From assembly GCF_003626735.1 (NCBI RefSeq), contig NZ_RBHX01000001.1, positions 3,348,001 to 3,412,000 on the forward strand: 64,000 nucleotides of DNA. The letters are read 5' to 3'. A program made the position numbers and the translations under genes. This DNA is from Microbacterium sp. CGR2. GTDB taxonomy: Bacteria > Actinomycetota > Actinomycetes > Actinomycetales > Microbacteriaceae. A model generated the notes under the pieces. That model did not search any database, had not been told where the DNA came from, and saw only the letters and a list, made by a program, of their open reading frames with translations. Below are positions 42,960 through 51,614 of the stretch, piece by piece; within the stretch, counting starts at the first letter, position 1, and the number at the start of each line of letters is the position of its first letter.

Positions 42960-44881
42960 GCACCCGCCTTCGCGAATTCGTCTTCGTGCACGCCCACGTC
43001 CTGCGGGTGCCAGCACGCCACGCGGCCGGAGCCGTGCGCGACGAGCTGAGGGGTCTCGGTGCGGCAGCGCTCGGTGGCGAACGCGCAGCGCGGGGCGAAC
43101 GCGCAGCCGACCACCGGCTGCGCGAGATCCGGCGGCTCGCCGGGGATCGTCGCGAGCGGTGCCGTGCGGTCGGTGTCGAGATCCGGCAGCGACTCCGCCA
43201 GCGCGCGGGTGTACGGATGCGCTAGCCGTTCGGGTGCCGCGAGGTGGCGAACGTCGGCGTCTTCGACGATGCGGCCGCCGTACATGACCAGGATGCGCTG
43301 GCAGAGCTCGGCCAGCACCGCGATGTCGTGCGAGACGACGATCGCCGCCGCCCCGGTCTCCTCGCACTTGCGGCGGAGCAGGGCGAGCACCCGCTGCTGC
43401 ACCGTGACGTCGAGCGCCGTGGTCGGCTCGTCGGCGATGATCAGCCGCGGCTTCCCGATCTGCGACATCGCGATGAGCGCACGCTGGCGCATACCACCGG
43501 AGAACTCGTGCGGGAACTGCTTCGCCCGACGCGCCGGATCGGTGATCGACACGGCCGCCAGGGCGTCGACGGCCGCGGCATCCGCTTCCCGCCGCGTCGC
43601 CTTCTGGTGCACGCGCGGCACCTCGGCGAGCTGCGTACCCACGCGGAGTGCCGGGTTCAGCGCGGTGAGCGAGTCCTGGAACACGACACCGACCCTCGTG
43701 CCGAGCTTTCTCGCCGCGCGCTCGCTCGACAGCCCGGACAGCTCCTCGCCCGCGAAGGTGAGGCGCTGCGCGCTGACGGCGGCGCCGGCCGGAGCCAGCT
43801 GCGCGATCGCCATCATCGTGACGCTCTTGCCGCTGCCGGACTCGCCGACCACGCCGACGATCTCGCCGGGGGCGATGCGGAACGAGACGTCCTGCACGGG
43901 GCGTACCCAGCCGTGCTCGCCGGGGAACGAGACGCTGAGGCCCGCGACGTCGAGCAGCGGTTCGACGTCGTCCGCCCGCTCGTCGACCGCTTCGGCCGAA
44001 GAGACGCGGGCAGGGTCGCCGAGCTCGCGGGCGCTGAGCGTGCGGGTGCGCCCACGGCCGCGCATGTGCGAGGCCAGGGCCTCGCCGAACATGCCGAACA
44101 TGATGCCGGCGAGAACGACCATCACACCGGGGCCGACGATCGCGGACGGCTGACTGTAGACCTGTTCGAAGCCGTCGCTGAGCAGGCGGCCCCAGTCGTA
44201 CTCGGGCGGCTGCACGCCGACGCCGAGGAAGCTGAGACTGGACAGGGCGAGGAGTCCGCCGCCGATCGAGATCGTGACGTTGACGATCACCGGCTCGGCG
44301 ATGTTGGGGAGGATGTAGCGGGTGAACTGACGCGTCTTCGACACCCCCAGCAGGCGGGCGGCGGCCAGGTACTCGGAACCGCCGACGCGCGAGGAGAGCG
44401 TCTGTGCGAGGCGGGCGAACGAGGGGGTCATGGTCAGCGCGAGCGCGATCACGGCCGTTGTGGAGCCGGTGCCGAGGAGGATCACGGTCAGCATCGCGAC
44501 CAGCAGCACCGGGAAGGCGAGCCAGGTGTTGATGACCGAGCCGAACAAGCGCTGCACGCGCGGACCGGCGACGACCGGCAGAGCACCGAGGATCAGCCCG
44601 GCCACCGCGCCGATCGCCGTCGCGGTCAGCGCCATCACGAGCGACAGCCGCGTGGCCACGAGCGTGCGCAGCAGCAGGTCCCGCCCGAGTGCGTCGGTGC
44701 CGAGAGGGTGCTCGGCACTCGGCGGCTGGAGGAGGTCAGCGGGCGACGGGGTCTCGGCCTGCGTGCCCCACAGCATCGGGGCGAACACGGCGAGGAGGGC
44801 GAAGATCGCGATGAAGGTCAGCGAGATCATCGCCATCGGGGACTGCAGCAGCCAGGAGCGCCGCCGGTGCGAGGAGGTCAT
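42956..44881 (-). CDS. Fused peptide ABC permease (DppC type) and ATPase (DppD type)
   Basis: 641 residues. Residues ~1-285 are a DppC-type permease (helices near 17-40, 80-100, 115-150, 210-235, 255-275; EAA loop around SEYLAAARLLGVSKTRQFTR and HILPN-like RYILPNIAEP). After a ~30-residue linker, residues ~320-640 are a DppD-type ATPase: Walker A GVVGESGSGKSVTMMA, FQDSLTALNP, FSGGMRQRALIAMS, IIADEPTTALD, HPYTRALAESLP, and a Cys-rich C-terminus (VVGCAFAPRCAFATERC). Such fusions are known in actinobacteria. Overlaps its neighbours by ATGA on both sides. Confidence 0.92.
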   Translation of the reverse strand: MTSSHRRRSWLLQSPMAMISLTFIAIFALLAVFAPMLWGTQAETPSPADLLQPPSAEHPLGTDALGRDLLLRTLVATRLSLVMALTATAIGAVAGLILGALPVVAGPRVQRLFGSVINTWLAFPVLLVAMLTVILLGTGSTTAVIALALTMTPSFARLAQTLSSRVGGSEYLAAARLLGVSKTRQFTRYILPNIAEPVIVNVTISIGGGLLALSSLSFLGVGVQPPEYDWGRLLSDGFEQVYSQPSAIVGPGVMVVLAGIMFGMFGEALASHMRGRGRTRTLSARELGDPARVSSAEAVDERADDVEPLLDVAGLSVSFPGEHGWVRPVQDVSFRIAPGEIVGVVGESGSGKSVTMMAIAQLAPAGAAVSAQRLTFAGEELSGLSSERAARKLGTRVGVVFQDSLTALNPALRVGTQLAEVPRVHQKATRREADAAAVDALAAVSITDPARRAKQFPHEFSGGMRQRALIAMSQIGKPRLIIADEPTTALDVTVQQRVLALLRRKCEETGAAAIVVSHDIAVLAELCQRILVMYGGRIVEDADVRHLAAPERLAHPYTRALAESLPDLDTDRTAPLATIPGEPPDLAQPVVGCAFAPRCAFATERCRTETPQLVAHGSGRVACWHPQDVGVHEDEFAKAGA

Positions 44882-45900
44882 GCGGTCTCCAGAATGGTCG
44901 TACGACGGTCGAGGATGGCGAGCACCACATCCACCAGCAGGTTCACGACGAGGATGATCGCCGCGTAGACGATCGCGAGCCCCTGCACGATGCCGTAGTC
45001 CTTGGTGATGATCGCCTGCACGAAGGCACTGCCCATGCCCGGCCAGTTGAAGACCCGCTCGACCAGGACACTGCCGGCGATCATCGTCGCGAGCAGGGCG
45101 CCGCCGAGGGTCAGGGTGGCGGTGAGCATGTTCGGCAGGGCATGCCGGAAGTACACCATCGCGGCCGGGAGCCGCTTGGAGCGCGCGGTGCGGATGTAGT
45201 CGTCGCTGAGCACGTTGAGCGCCTCGACACGGGCGATGCGCGACAGCGACGCCGAGGCGCCGAGTGCGAGCGCGAGGACGGGGAGGATGTACGACTGCGG
45301 GCCGCTGATGCCGGCGACCGGGAGGAGCGGGATCGTGATCGCGAACAGCGTCAGCAGGGCGACACCGATCAGGTACTCCGGCACGGCGGCGAAGAAGCCC
45401 GTCACCGAGGTGAAGGCGACCTCGACGGGGCGACGGCGGTTACCGGCGGTGAGGATCGCGATGGCGAGCCCGAGGGGGATCGCGATGAGGAGGATCACGA
45501 TGAACGCGATGCCGGCGAGCTGCACGGTGGCGGGGAGCCGGTACTCCACCAGCTCGTTCACCGATCGTCCGGTGATCAGGGAGACGCCGAGATCACCGCG
45601 GAACACGATGCCCGTCAGATAGTTCCAGAACTGCACGATGAGCGGATCATCGAGCCCGAGCTGCGCCCGGCGCTCCGCCACCACGGATGCCGGTGCGGTC
45701 GGTCCGAGAGCCGCACGGACCGGGTCTCCCCCAGCGGCCCGGAGGACGACGAATGCCGCCGTCACGATCACGAACATCGCGATGAGCATCCGGCCGATGC
45801 GCCGGACGAGGAAGGGGATCCAGCGGCCGCCGCCGTGACGACCACCCCGAGGGGTGGCCACCACGACGGTCTTCGGCCGCGTCACGATCTGCGACGTCAT
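44878..45900 (-). CDS. Peptide ABC transporter permease (DppB type)
   Basis: 340 residues. Start ATG 45900, 4 bp after the binding-protein stop. DppB features: RRIGRMLIAMFVIVTAAFVV first helix, LGLDDPLIVQFWNYLTGIVF, RGDLGVSLITGRSVNELVEY, six helices, and the EAA-like loop YIRTARSKRLPAAMVYFRHA followed by LPNMLTATLTLGGALLA. Pairs with the DppC part of the downstream fusion to form the channel. Confidence 0.93.
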   Translation of the reverse strand: MTSQIVTRPKTVVVATPRGGRHGGGRWIPFLVRRIGRMLIAMFVIVTAAFVVLRAAGGDPVRAALGPTAPASVVAERRAQLGLDDPLIVQFWNYLTGIVFRGDLGVSLITGRSVNELVEYRLPATVQLAGIAFIVILLIAIPLGLAIAILTAGNRRRPVEVAFTSVTGFFAAVPEYLIGVALLTLFAITIPLLPVAGISGPQSYILPVLALALGASASLSRIARVEALNVLSDDYIRTARSKRLPAAMVYFRHALPNMLTATLTLGGALLATMIAGSVLVERVFNWPGMGSAFVQAIITKDYGIVQGLAIVYAAIILVVNLLVDVVLAILDRRTTILETA

Positions 45901-45904
45901 CCTG

Positions 45905-47479
45905 TCACTCTGTCACGCGGATCGTGGTCGGAGCGAGGATGCTCTTCGACATGCCGAACTCCACACCGACACCGTAGAAAGTCGACGTCGACGAGTAGAC
46001 GGGCAGCACCTCGAGGTTGCGGAACAGGGAGTCCTGCGCAGCCTGCCAGGCGTCACACGAGTCGGCTCCGGCCAGCGCCTGCGCCTCGCCCACCAGGTCG
46101 AAGTACTCCTGGTTGCTGTTGTAGGTCCAGTTGCCGCCGTTGGGCGGGAACTCGCCGCCCAGGATGCCGGCCCAGTCGCTCGGGAGGCTCGTGAAGATCG
46201 GGGCCCACACGATGTCCCAGTCACCGCCGGAGAAGATCACGTCGGTGTAGGACGCGGACGGGGTGGGCACAGCATCCACACCGATCTTCTTGAACTCGGT
46301 CTGCAGCAGTTCGATCGCGGCGGTGACGCCCTGGCTCTCGGATGCCGGGTAGAGCATCAGGATGGACAGCGGCTTGCCGTCCTTCGCGCGGATGCCGTCG
46401 GCGCCCTCGACCCAGCCCGCGGCGTCGAGTGCGGCAGCAGCAGCATCCACGTCGTAGTCGGGGATGGCGCCGGAGCTGTCCATCGCGGTGCACGCGGCGC
46501 CGAACTCGGACACGAGTGTGGTGATCTGCTCGCCGCGACCAGCGGAGGCGACAGGTCCGACGGCTTCGCGGTCCACAGCCTGGGCGAGAGCTTCACGGAC
46601 GGCGAGATCGTGGCCGACCCGGCCTTCCGCCTGGTTGAAGAAGATCAGTCCCGGGCGCAGCGGCACCTCGAGTTCTTTCGCGAACTCGGTCTTGTCGAGC
46701 CGGTCGCGCTCGCTGCCGCCGACCTCTGCGACGTTGGCCTCGCCGGTCTGGAGCATGTTGGCGGCGGTCGAGTCGCTCTCGATGATCGAGATCTCCACCG
46801 TGCCGGGCAGCCCTGCTGTCTCGCTGGTCGTGTCGTCGGGACCCCACGTGTAGTCGTCACGAAGCGTGAACGTGTAGGACTGCCCCGGCGAGGACGCCTT
46901 CAACGCGTAGGCGCCGGTGCCGTGGAACTCGGTGTCGAGAACGGCCGGGTCGGCGAGACCGGACGCGCACACGATCGGCAGGGCGCCGATCGTCTCGGCG
47001 AGGAAGCTCTGGGCGTTCGCGCTGGTGAAGGTGATCGTGCGGGCATCGTCGTCCGCCTCGATCGTGAGACCCTCGGCCGGGAAGTACACACCCTTGTACG
47101 GCGATCCCGTCTCGTCGGCCGCGGCGTACTCGAATGTGGACTTGACATCGGTCGCGGTCAACGGCGTGCCGTCGGCGCAGAGGATGCCGTCCTTGAGCGT
47201 GAACTCCACGCCGGTCGTGGTCGACTCCCACGAATCCGCGAGCAGCCCTCGGGGCTCCTCCCCGGTCGGGTAGAAGAGCAGCGACTCGTACCCGAACGTG
47301 GATACGGACTCACTCGCGTTCGTCGCGTTCGTGATCGGGTTGAGCGTTCCGGGATCCGATTGCACGGCGATCTTGATCGTCTGCGCTTCTCCTCCCCCTG
47401 GCTCCGCCGTACCGGCGCAGCCGGACAGGGCGAGGGCCGTCACGCCGACGGCGGCCGCGGCGACAATGCTGCGTCTCAT
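45905..47479 (-). CDS. Peptide/solute-binding lipoprotein, family 5 SBP
   Basis: 524 residues. ATG 47479 with AGAGAGGA upstream (an in-frame GTG 15 bp earlier is part of the ribosome-binding region). Lipoprotein signal MRRSIVAAAAVGVTALALSGC with the lipid-modified Cys at 21. SBP_bac_5 features: IKIAVQSDPGTLNPITNATN, GLLADSWESTTTGVEFTLKD, VREALAQAVDREAVG. Captures the substrate at the outer membrane face for the transporter. First gene of the operon running to 40971. Confidence 0.92.
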   Translation of the reverse strand: MRRSIVAAAAVGVTALALSGCAGTAEPGGGEAQTIKIAVQSDPGTLNPITNATNASESVSTFGYESLLFYPTGEEPRGLLADSWESTTTGVEFTLKDGILCADGTPLTATDVKSTFEYAAADETGSPYKGVYFPAEGLTIEADDDARTITFTSANAQSFLAETIGALPIVCASGLADPAVLDTEFHGTGAYALKASSPGQSYTFTLRDDYTWGPDDTTSETAGLPGTVEISIIESDSTAANMLQTGEANVAEVGGSERDRLDKTEFAKELEVPLRPGLIFFNQAEGRVGHDLAVREALAQAVDREAVGPVASAGRGEQITTLVSEFGAACTAMDSSGAIPDYDVDAAAAALDAAGWVEGADGIRAKDGKPLSILMLYPASESQGVTAAIELLQTEFKKIGVDAVPTPSASYTDVIFSGGDWDIVWAPIFTSLPSDWAGILGGEFPPNGGNWTYNSNQEYFDLVGEAQALAGADSCDAWQAAQDSLFRNLEVLPVYSSTSTFYGVGVEFGMSKSILAPTTIRVTE

Positions 47480-47520
47480 GGTGTCCTCTCTCACGGGTTC
47501 CGCACGGTGCGGTCAACCCA

Positions 47521-47545
47521 ATTGAATGTTATGAATTACTCTTTA
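47521..47545. promoter_or_regulatory. Candidate GntR operator (half-site) before the ABC operon
   Basis: ATTGA-A-TGTTA-TGA-ATTAC-T-CTTTA, 42 bp before the binding-protein ATG. The left half-site ATTGANTGTAT is nearly intact; the right half is degenerate. It lies in the only short AT-rich stretch between the aldehyde dehydrogenase end and the SBP start. Confidence 0.45.
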
Positions 47546-47580
47546 TTGGCTCGTGTCGCCGGTGTTTCGAGTATGTAACT

Positions 47581-49020
47581 TCACGAGCGATCGTCGATGA
47601 GGGCAGCGGCGCCCATCACCGACTTGAGCTCGAGGAACTCCTCGAACCCGTGGACACCGCACTCCCGGCCGACGCCCGACTGCTTGTATCCGCCGAAGGG
47701 TGCACCGACATCGAGGCCTGCGCCGTTGATGCCGACGGTCCCGGTGCGCATGCGCAGAGCGATGTCGAGGGCGCGTCGAGAGTCGCTCGACCACACGCCG
47801 CCCGACAGTCCGTAGACGCTGTCATTGGCCAGGTCGACAGCCTCATCGACCGTGCCGTAGGGGGTGATCGTGAGCACCGGACCGAAGACCTCCTCGTGGA
47901 AGATCCGCATGTCCGGCGTCACATCGGTGAAGATCGTGGGCTGCACGTAGGCGCCGCCTGCCGTCGGTTCGACGATATCGAGACCGCCGGTCAGCACCTG
48001 CGCACCCTCGTCGATCGCCGTGGCGATGTGCGCCCGGACGCGATCGCGCTGCAGAGCGGAGGCCAGGGGTCCGGTCGCCGTCCCCTCCTCGCGCGGATCA
48101 CCGGGGGCCCAGTCCGCGGCGACCTCGAGCGCGGCGTTCTGCCAGGCATCGCGCATGCTCTCCGGTACCAGGACGCGGGTCTGCGCGGCGCAGGTCTGGC
48201 CGGCGTTCGCGAAGCACGAGGCGAGCACTCCCCGCACCGACTCCTCGAGCGGTGCGTCGTCGAGCACGATCGCGGCGGACTTGCCGCCCAGCTCGAGGGC
48301 GACCTTCTTGATGGTCGCCGCCGCGGCGCGAGCCACCTGCTCCCCCACCTGGCGTGAGCCGGTGAAGGTGACCATGTCGACGCCCGGGTGGGCGACGAGG
48401 GGCGAGCCGACTCCTGCGCCGTCGCCGTGCACGATGTTCACGACACCGGCCGGCAATCCGATCTCGCGGAGGATGTCCCCGATGATCGCGGCATTGAGAG
48501 GGGCGACCTCGCTGGGCTTGAGCACCACCGTGCAGCCCGCGAGAAGGGCGGCGCCGACCTTGAGCACGATCTGGTGCAGCGGGAAGTTCCACGGGGTGAT
48601 CGCGGCGACGACGCCGACCGGCTCCGAGACGACGAGGGAGTTCGACACCGCCTCCCGCTCGACGTGCGCGCGGGCAGCATCGGCGAGCATGTTCAGGTCG
48701 GCGATCGCTACCCCGACCTGAGCGGAACGCGCGAACGCGATCGGCGAGCCCATCTCGGCACTGAGGGTCGCGGCGAGAAGCTCACGGTGGCGCGCCAACC
48801 CCTCGGCGAGCGCCTCTACGTAAGCGATCCGCTGCGCCATCGGCGTCGTGGACCAGCTGCCGAACGCGTCCGCGGCCGCAGCCACCGCGCGATCGACGTC
48901 CGCGGGGCCGCCTGCGACGACGGCGCCGATGACGGTGCCGTCGGCCGGGCTGACGACATCGATCGCCCTGAGGCCATCGACATCTTCCCTGATGCCTGCG
49001 ATGTCGTGCCCGATGGTCAT
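47581..49020 (-). CDS. Aldehyde dehydrogenase (NAD(P)-dependent)
   Basis: 479 residues. ALDH superfamily: VVAAITPWNFPLHQIVLKVG, GCTVVLKPSEVAPLNA, FTGSRQVGEQVARAA, ALELGGKSAAIV (general-base Glu), FANAGQTCAAQTRVLV (catalytic Cys), EEVFGPVLTITPYGT, GGYKQSGVGRECG. Start ATG 49020, 1 bp after the ThDP enzyme's stop, so both come from one mRNA. Probably oxidises the aldehyde released by the decarboxylase. Specific substrate unknown. Confidence 0.93.
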   Translation of the reverse strand: MTIGHDIAGIREDVDGLRAIDVVSPADGTVIGAVVAGGPADVDRAVAAAADAFGSWSTTPMAQRIAYVEALAEGLARHRELLAATLSAEMGSPIAFARSAQVGVAIADLNMLADAARAHVEREAVSNSLVVSEPVGVVAAITPWNFPLHQIVLKVGAALLAGCTVVLKPSEVAPLNAAIIGDILREIGLPAGVVNIVHGDGAGVGSPLVAHPGVDMVTFTGSRQVGEQVARAAAATIKKVALELGGKSAAIVLDDAPLEESVRGVLASCFANAGQTCAAQTRVLVPESMRDAWQNAALEVAADWAPGDPREEGTATGPLASALQRDRVRAHIATAIDEGAQVLTGGLDIVEPTAGGAYVQPTIFTDVTPDMRIFHEEVFGPVLTITPYGTVDEAVDLANDSVYGLSGGVWSSDSRRALDIALRMRTGTVGINGAGLDVGAPFGGYKQSGVGRECGVHGFEEFLELKSVMGAAALIDDRS

Positions 49021-49021
49021 G

Positions 49022-50689
49022 TCAGACCCCTGCCCGCTGCACGAGGTGCGCGTCGGGCGCGAGCGGAACGGGACGCGGGACGCCCTCATGGATGAGGTGC
49101 CACGGCGAGGGGAACTCCCCCACCGGCACGTCGATGAGGATCGGCTCGTTCGCGGGGACCGCATCGGCGAGCACACCCGCCAGTTCCTGCGGCGTGTACG
49201 CCCGCGCGGAGCGGATGCCGTACGCGTCGGCGAGCTTGCCGTAGTCGGGGTTCGTCAGGTCGCTGGCGAAGTAGCGCGCACCGTAGCGGTTCTTCTGGAT
49301 GCGGCGCACGTTGCCGTAGAAGCCGTCGTGGAAGACGATTGTCACCAGTCCGAGGCCGTAGCGCTTCGCCGTCGACAGCTCCTGCAGGGTCCAGGAGAAT
49401 CCGCCGTCGCCGTTGACCGAGACCACCGAGCGGGTCGGATCCGCGGCCTTCACACCCAGCGCCGTCGCGAAGCCGTAGCCCAGCGTGCCCTGGTAACCGG
49501 GGCCGATGTACGTCCGCGGCTGGTAGGCGGGGTAGCAGGCGCTGGCGGCGTAGCCGACCTGGGTGAACTCGCTCACGAAGACACCATCCTCGGGCAGCGC
49601 GCCGCGGATCGCCGCGAGGTACTCGCGCTGCGGGGCGATGTCGTCGAACTGCTCGGCGAGCCAGGAGCGGACGCGGACGAACTCGCTCTCGCGGGAGTCC
49701 CGCTGCGGAGACCCCACCTCGGCGGCGAGCGCGGCGAGCGCCAGCCGGGCGTCGGCGTGGAGGGTCTGCACGGCGGCGCGCGGGCCGCCGAGGTCCGCCT
49801 CTTCCGCGTTCACGAGGATCACCGGTGCACCATGGGCGTCGACCTGGGTTCCGAAGGTGGAGACGAAGCGGGTTCCGACCGCCAGTACGAGATCGGCGTC
49901 CTCACGGAAGGCGCGGAGCGCGAGCGAGTCGAACGCGAGGCGGTGCCGGGCGTCGAGCGCGCCCCGGCCGTTCTCGGTCATCAGCACCGGAATCTCCAGT
50001 GCCTCGGCGAGCGCCTGCAGCGCGACGGACGCGTTCGAGGCGAGCACCCCACCGCCGACGACGATCATCGGGCGCTGGGCCGCGAGGAGCCGGGCCGCCG
50101 CGTCGCGGATCTGCTGCTCGTCGGGAACGAGCGGGGCGTCGGCGACCATCTCAGCCGCCGCCATGCGCGAGGTGGCGGCGAGCACGTCCGGCGGCACCTC
50201 GATCGCGACGGGACGCGGGCGGCCGCTGCGCAGCTGCACGAAGGCCTCGCGCACCAGTCCGGGGATCTCGTCGGCGGAGCGGGCGATGCCGGTCCACTTG
50301 GTGAGCCGTTCGAGGATGCCCGTCTGGTCGGGGATCTCATGCAGGGCGCCGAGTCCGCGGCCGATGGCCTTCGAATCGATCTGTCCGGCGATGAGCAGCA
50401 TCGGCGAGTTCGCGGAGTAGCCCGTCGCCACACCGGAGAGGGCGTTGAGCACTCCCGGGCCGGGAACGACCATGGCGACACCGACGTCTCCGGTGCTGCG
50501 CGCATACCCGTCGGCCATGTAGGTCGTCGCCTGCTCGTTGCGGGCGCAGATGAAGTCGACCTGGTCGGCGCGGGCGTGGAGGGCGTCTGCGGCGGCATCG
50601 AGCTGAACGCCCGGAATACCGAAGATCCGTGAGACTCCCTGGTTGATGAGGGAGTCTGCGAGCAGATCGCCACCGGTGTGGTCGGTCAT
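49022..50689 (-). CDS. ThDP-dependent decarboxylase/synthase (ALS/benzoylformate decarboxylase-like)
   Basis: 555 residues with the three ThDP-enzyme domains: N-terminal PYR (GVSRIFGIPGVQLDAAADAL; activating Glu in ARNEQATTYMADGYAR), central (MIVVGGGVLASNASV), C-terminal PP domain (ADPTRSVVSVNGDGGFSWTL GDG motif, then FHDGFYGNVRR). The family includes acetolactate synthase, benzoylformate, indolepyruvate and phenylpyruvate decarboxylases. The next gene being an aldehyde dehydrogenase favours a 2-oxo-acid decarboxylase. Start ATG 50689; divergent from gntR across the operator. Confidence 0.88.
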   Translation of the reverse strand: MTDHTGGDLLADSLINQGVSRIFGIPGVQLDAAADALHARADQVDFICARNEQATTYMADGYARSTGDVGVAMVVPGPGVLNALSGVATGYSANSPMLLIAGQIDSKAIGRGLGALHEIPDQTGILERLTKWTGIARSADEIPGLVREAFVQLRSGRPRPVAIEVPPDVLAATSRMAAAEMVADAPLVPDEQQIRDAAARLLAAQRPMIVVGGGVLASNASVALQALAEALEIPVLMTENGRGALDARHRLAFDSLALRAFREDADLVLAVGTRFVSTFGTQVDAHGAPVILVNAEEADLGGPRAAVQTLHADARLALAALAAEVGSPQRDSRESEFVRVRSWLAEQFDDIAPQREYLAAIRGALPEDGVFVSEFTQVGYAASACYPAYQPRTYIGPGYQGTLGYGFATALGVKAADPTRSVVSVNGDGGFSWTLQELSTAKRYGLGLVTIVFHDGFYGNVRRIQKNRYGARYFASDLTNPDYGKLADAYGIRSARAYTPQELAGVLADAVPANEPILIDVPVGEFPSPWHLIHEGVPRPVPLAPDAHLVQRAGV

Positions 50690-50718
50690 CTGTTTCCTCT
50701 CGTGAGCAGCATTGCGTG

Positions 50719-50743
50719 ATTGACTGTATTAGATACATTCAAT
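50719..50743. promoter_or_regulatory. 25-bp palindromic operator, best copy
   Basis: On the minus strand the half-sites are ATTGAATGTAT and ATACAGTCAAT separated by CTA: 10 of 12 symmetric pairs... outside the centre match (mismatches only at the N positions). It lies between the divergent ThDP/ALDH operon (start 50689) and gntR (start 50849). The same pattern recurs at 38042, 47521 and 56746. Confidence 0.7.
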
Positions 50744-50848
50744 TACTGCAAATAGGAGAATCGCCCTGAGCCGCCGCTCCCCGGCAGCGAGGCGTCTCTA
50801 GGATGTGAGAGATCCGCTGCAGAACACTGCCCCGACCGAAGGACTCCC

Positions 50849-51577
50849 GTGGCCAGCACCCAGGATGACGCGCGCACCTTCCAGCGTGTCGCGCCCGCAC
50901 AGTCCGTCGCCGACCGCGTCGTGGCCGAGGTCGAAGCGATGATCAAGTCCGAGGGCCTCACCCCCGGCCACCGCATCGGCACGCGCCAGGACCTGTGCGA
51001 GCAGTTCGGCGTCGCGCCGGCCACACTCGGCGAAGCGTTGCGCGTGCTGCGCGCCCGCGGCTCCGTCGACCTGCGCCCGGGCCCGGGCGGCGGCATCTTC
51101 GTCGCCGACCAGTCGCCGCTCATCCGACTCGCCCACAGCGTGCTCCGCCTACGCCAGACCGGCGCTCCGGTCAACGATGTGATCAAGGTGCTCGATGCCC
51201 TCGACGAGGCGGTCATGCACGATGCCGTCCTGAACCGCACCGACGCGGACATCGCCGACCTCGACGCGGTCATGTCGGACCTCGCCGACCACTGGCACGA
51301 CCCGATCGAGGGGCTGCACGGCAACTGGCGGCTGCATCGCCGCATCGCCGAGATCTCGCCGAACGCGGTGCTGCGGACGTTCTACCTGAACCTCGTCGAC
51401 TACATCGAGGGCGAGACCGCCGGCGCGGCGGATGAGGACGCACTGGCCGTCCCCGGATTCCGCCAGGACACGGACGAGCGCCTGCACATCCACGAGGCGC
51501 TCATCGAGGCGATCCGCAGCAGCGACGTCGAGGCCGGGCGCAAGGCCGTGCTGGACCACCGCACGCTCGGCCGCTGA
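50849..51577 (+). CDS. GntR-family regulator, FadR/FCD type
   Basis: 242 residues from GTG 50849 (AAGGA upstream). N-terminal winged HTH: VADRVVAEVEAMIKSEGLTP, GTRQDLCEQFGVAPATLGEALRVL, RPGPGGGIFV. C-terminal FCD ligand/metal domain, helical, with metal-type histidines in NWRLHRRIAEI and LHIHEALIEAI. Sits beside the strongest copy of the repeated 25-bp palindrome and is the only regulator in the cluster, so it is the likely controller of the catabolic and transport operons (inference). The effector is probably a pathway acid. Confidence 0.9.
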   Translation: MASTQDDARTFQRVAPAQSVADRVVAEVEAMIKSEGLTPGHRIGTRQDLCEQFGVAPATLGEALRVLRARGSVDLRPGPGGGIFVADQSPLIRLAHSVLRLRQTGAPVNDVIKVLDALDEAVMHDAVLNRTDADIADLDAVMSDLADHWHDPIEGLHGNWRLHRRIAEISPNAVLRTFYLNLVDYIEGETAGAADEDALAVPGFRQDTDERLHIHEALIEAIRSSDVEAGRKAVLDHRTLGR

Positions 51578-51614
51578 CCGCGGTCTCGGCACCGCGACCG
51601 GATCGCGCCCGCGC

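Noticed and set aside
43059..44968. Long plus-strand frames opposite the ABC transporter genes
   Set aside because: Antisense shadows of GC-rich coding DNA, as the minus strand encodes complete ABC proteins.
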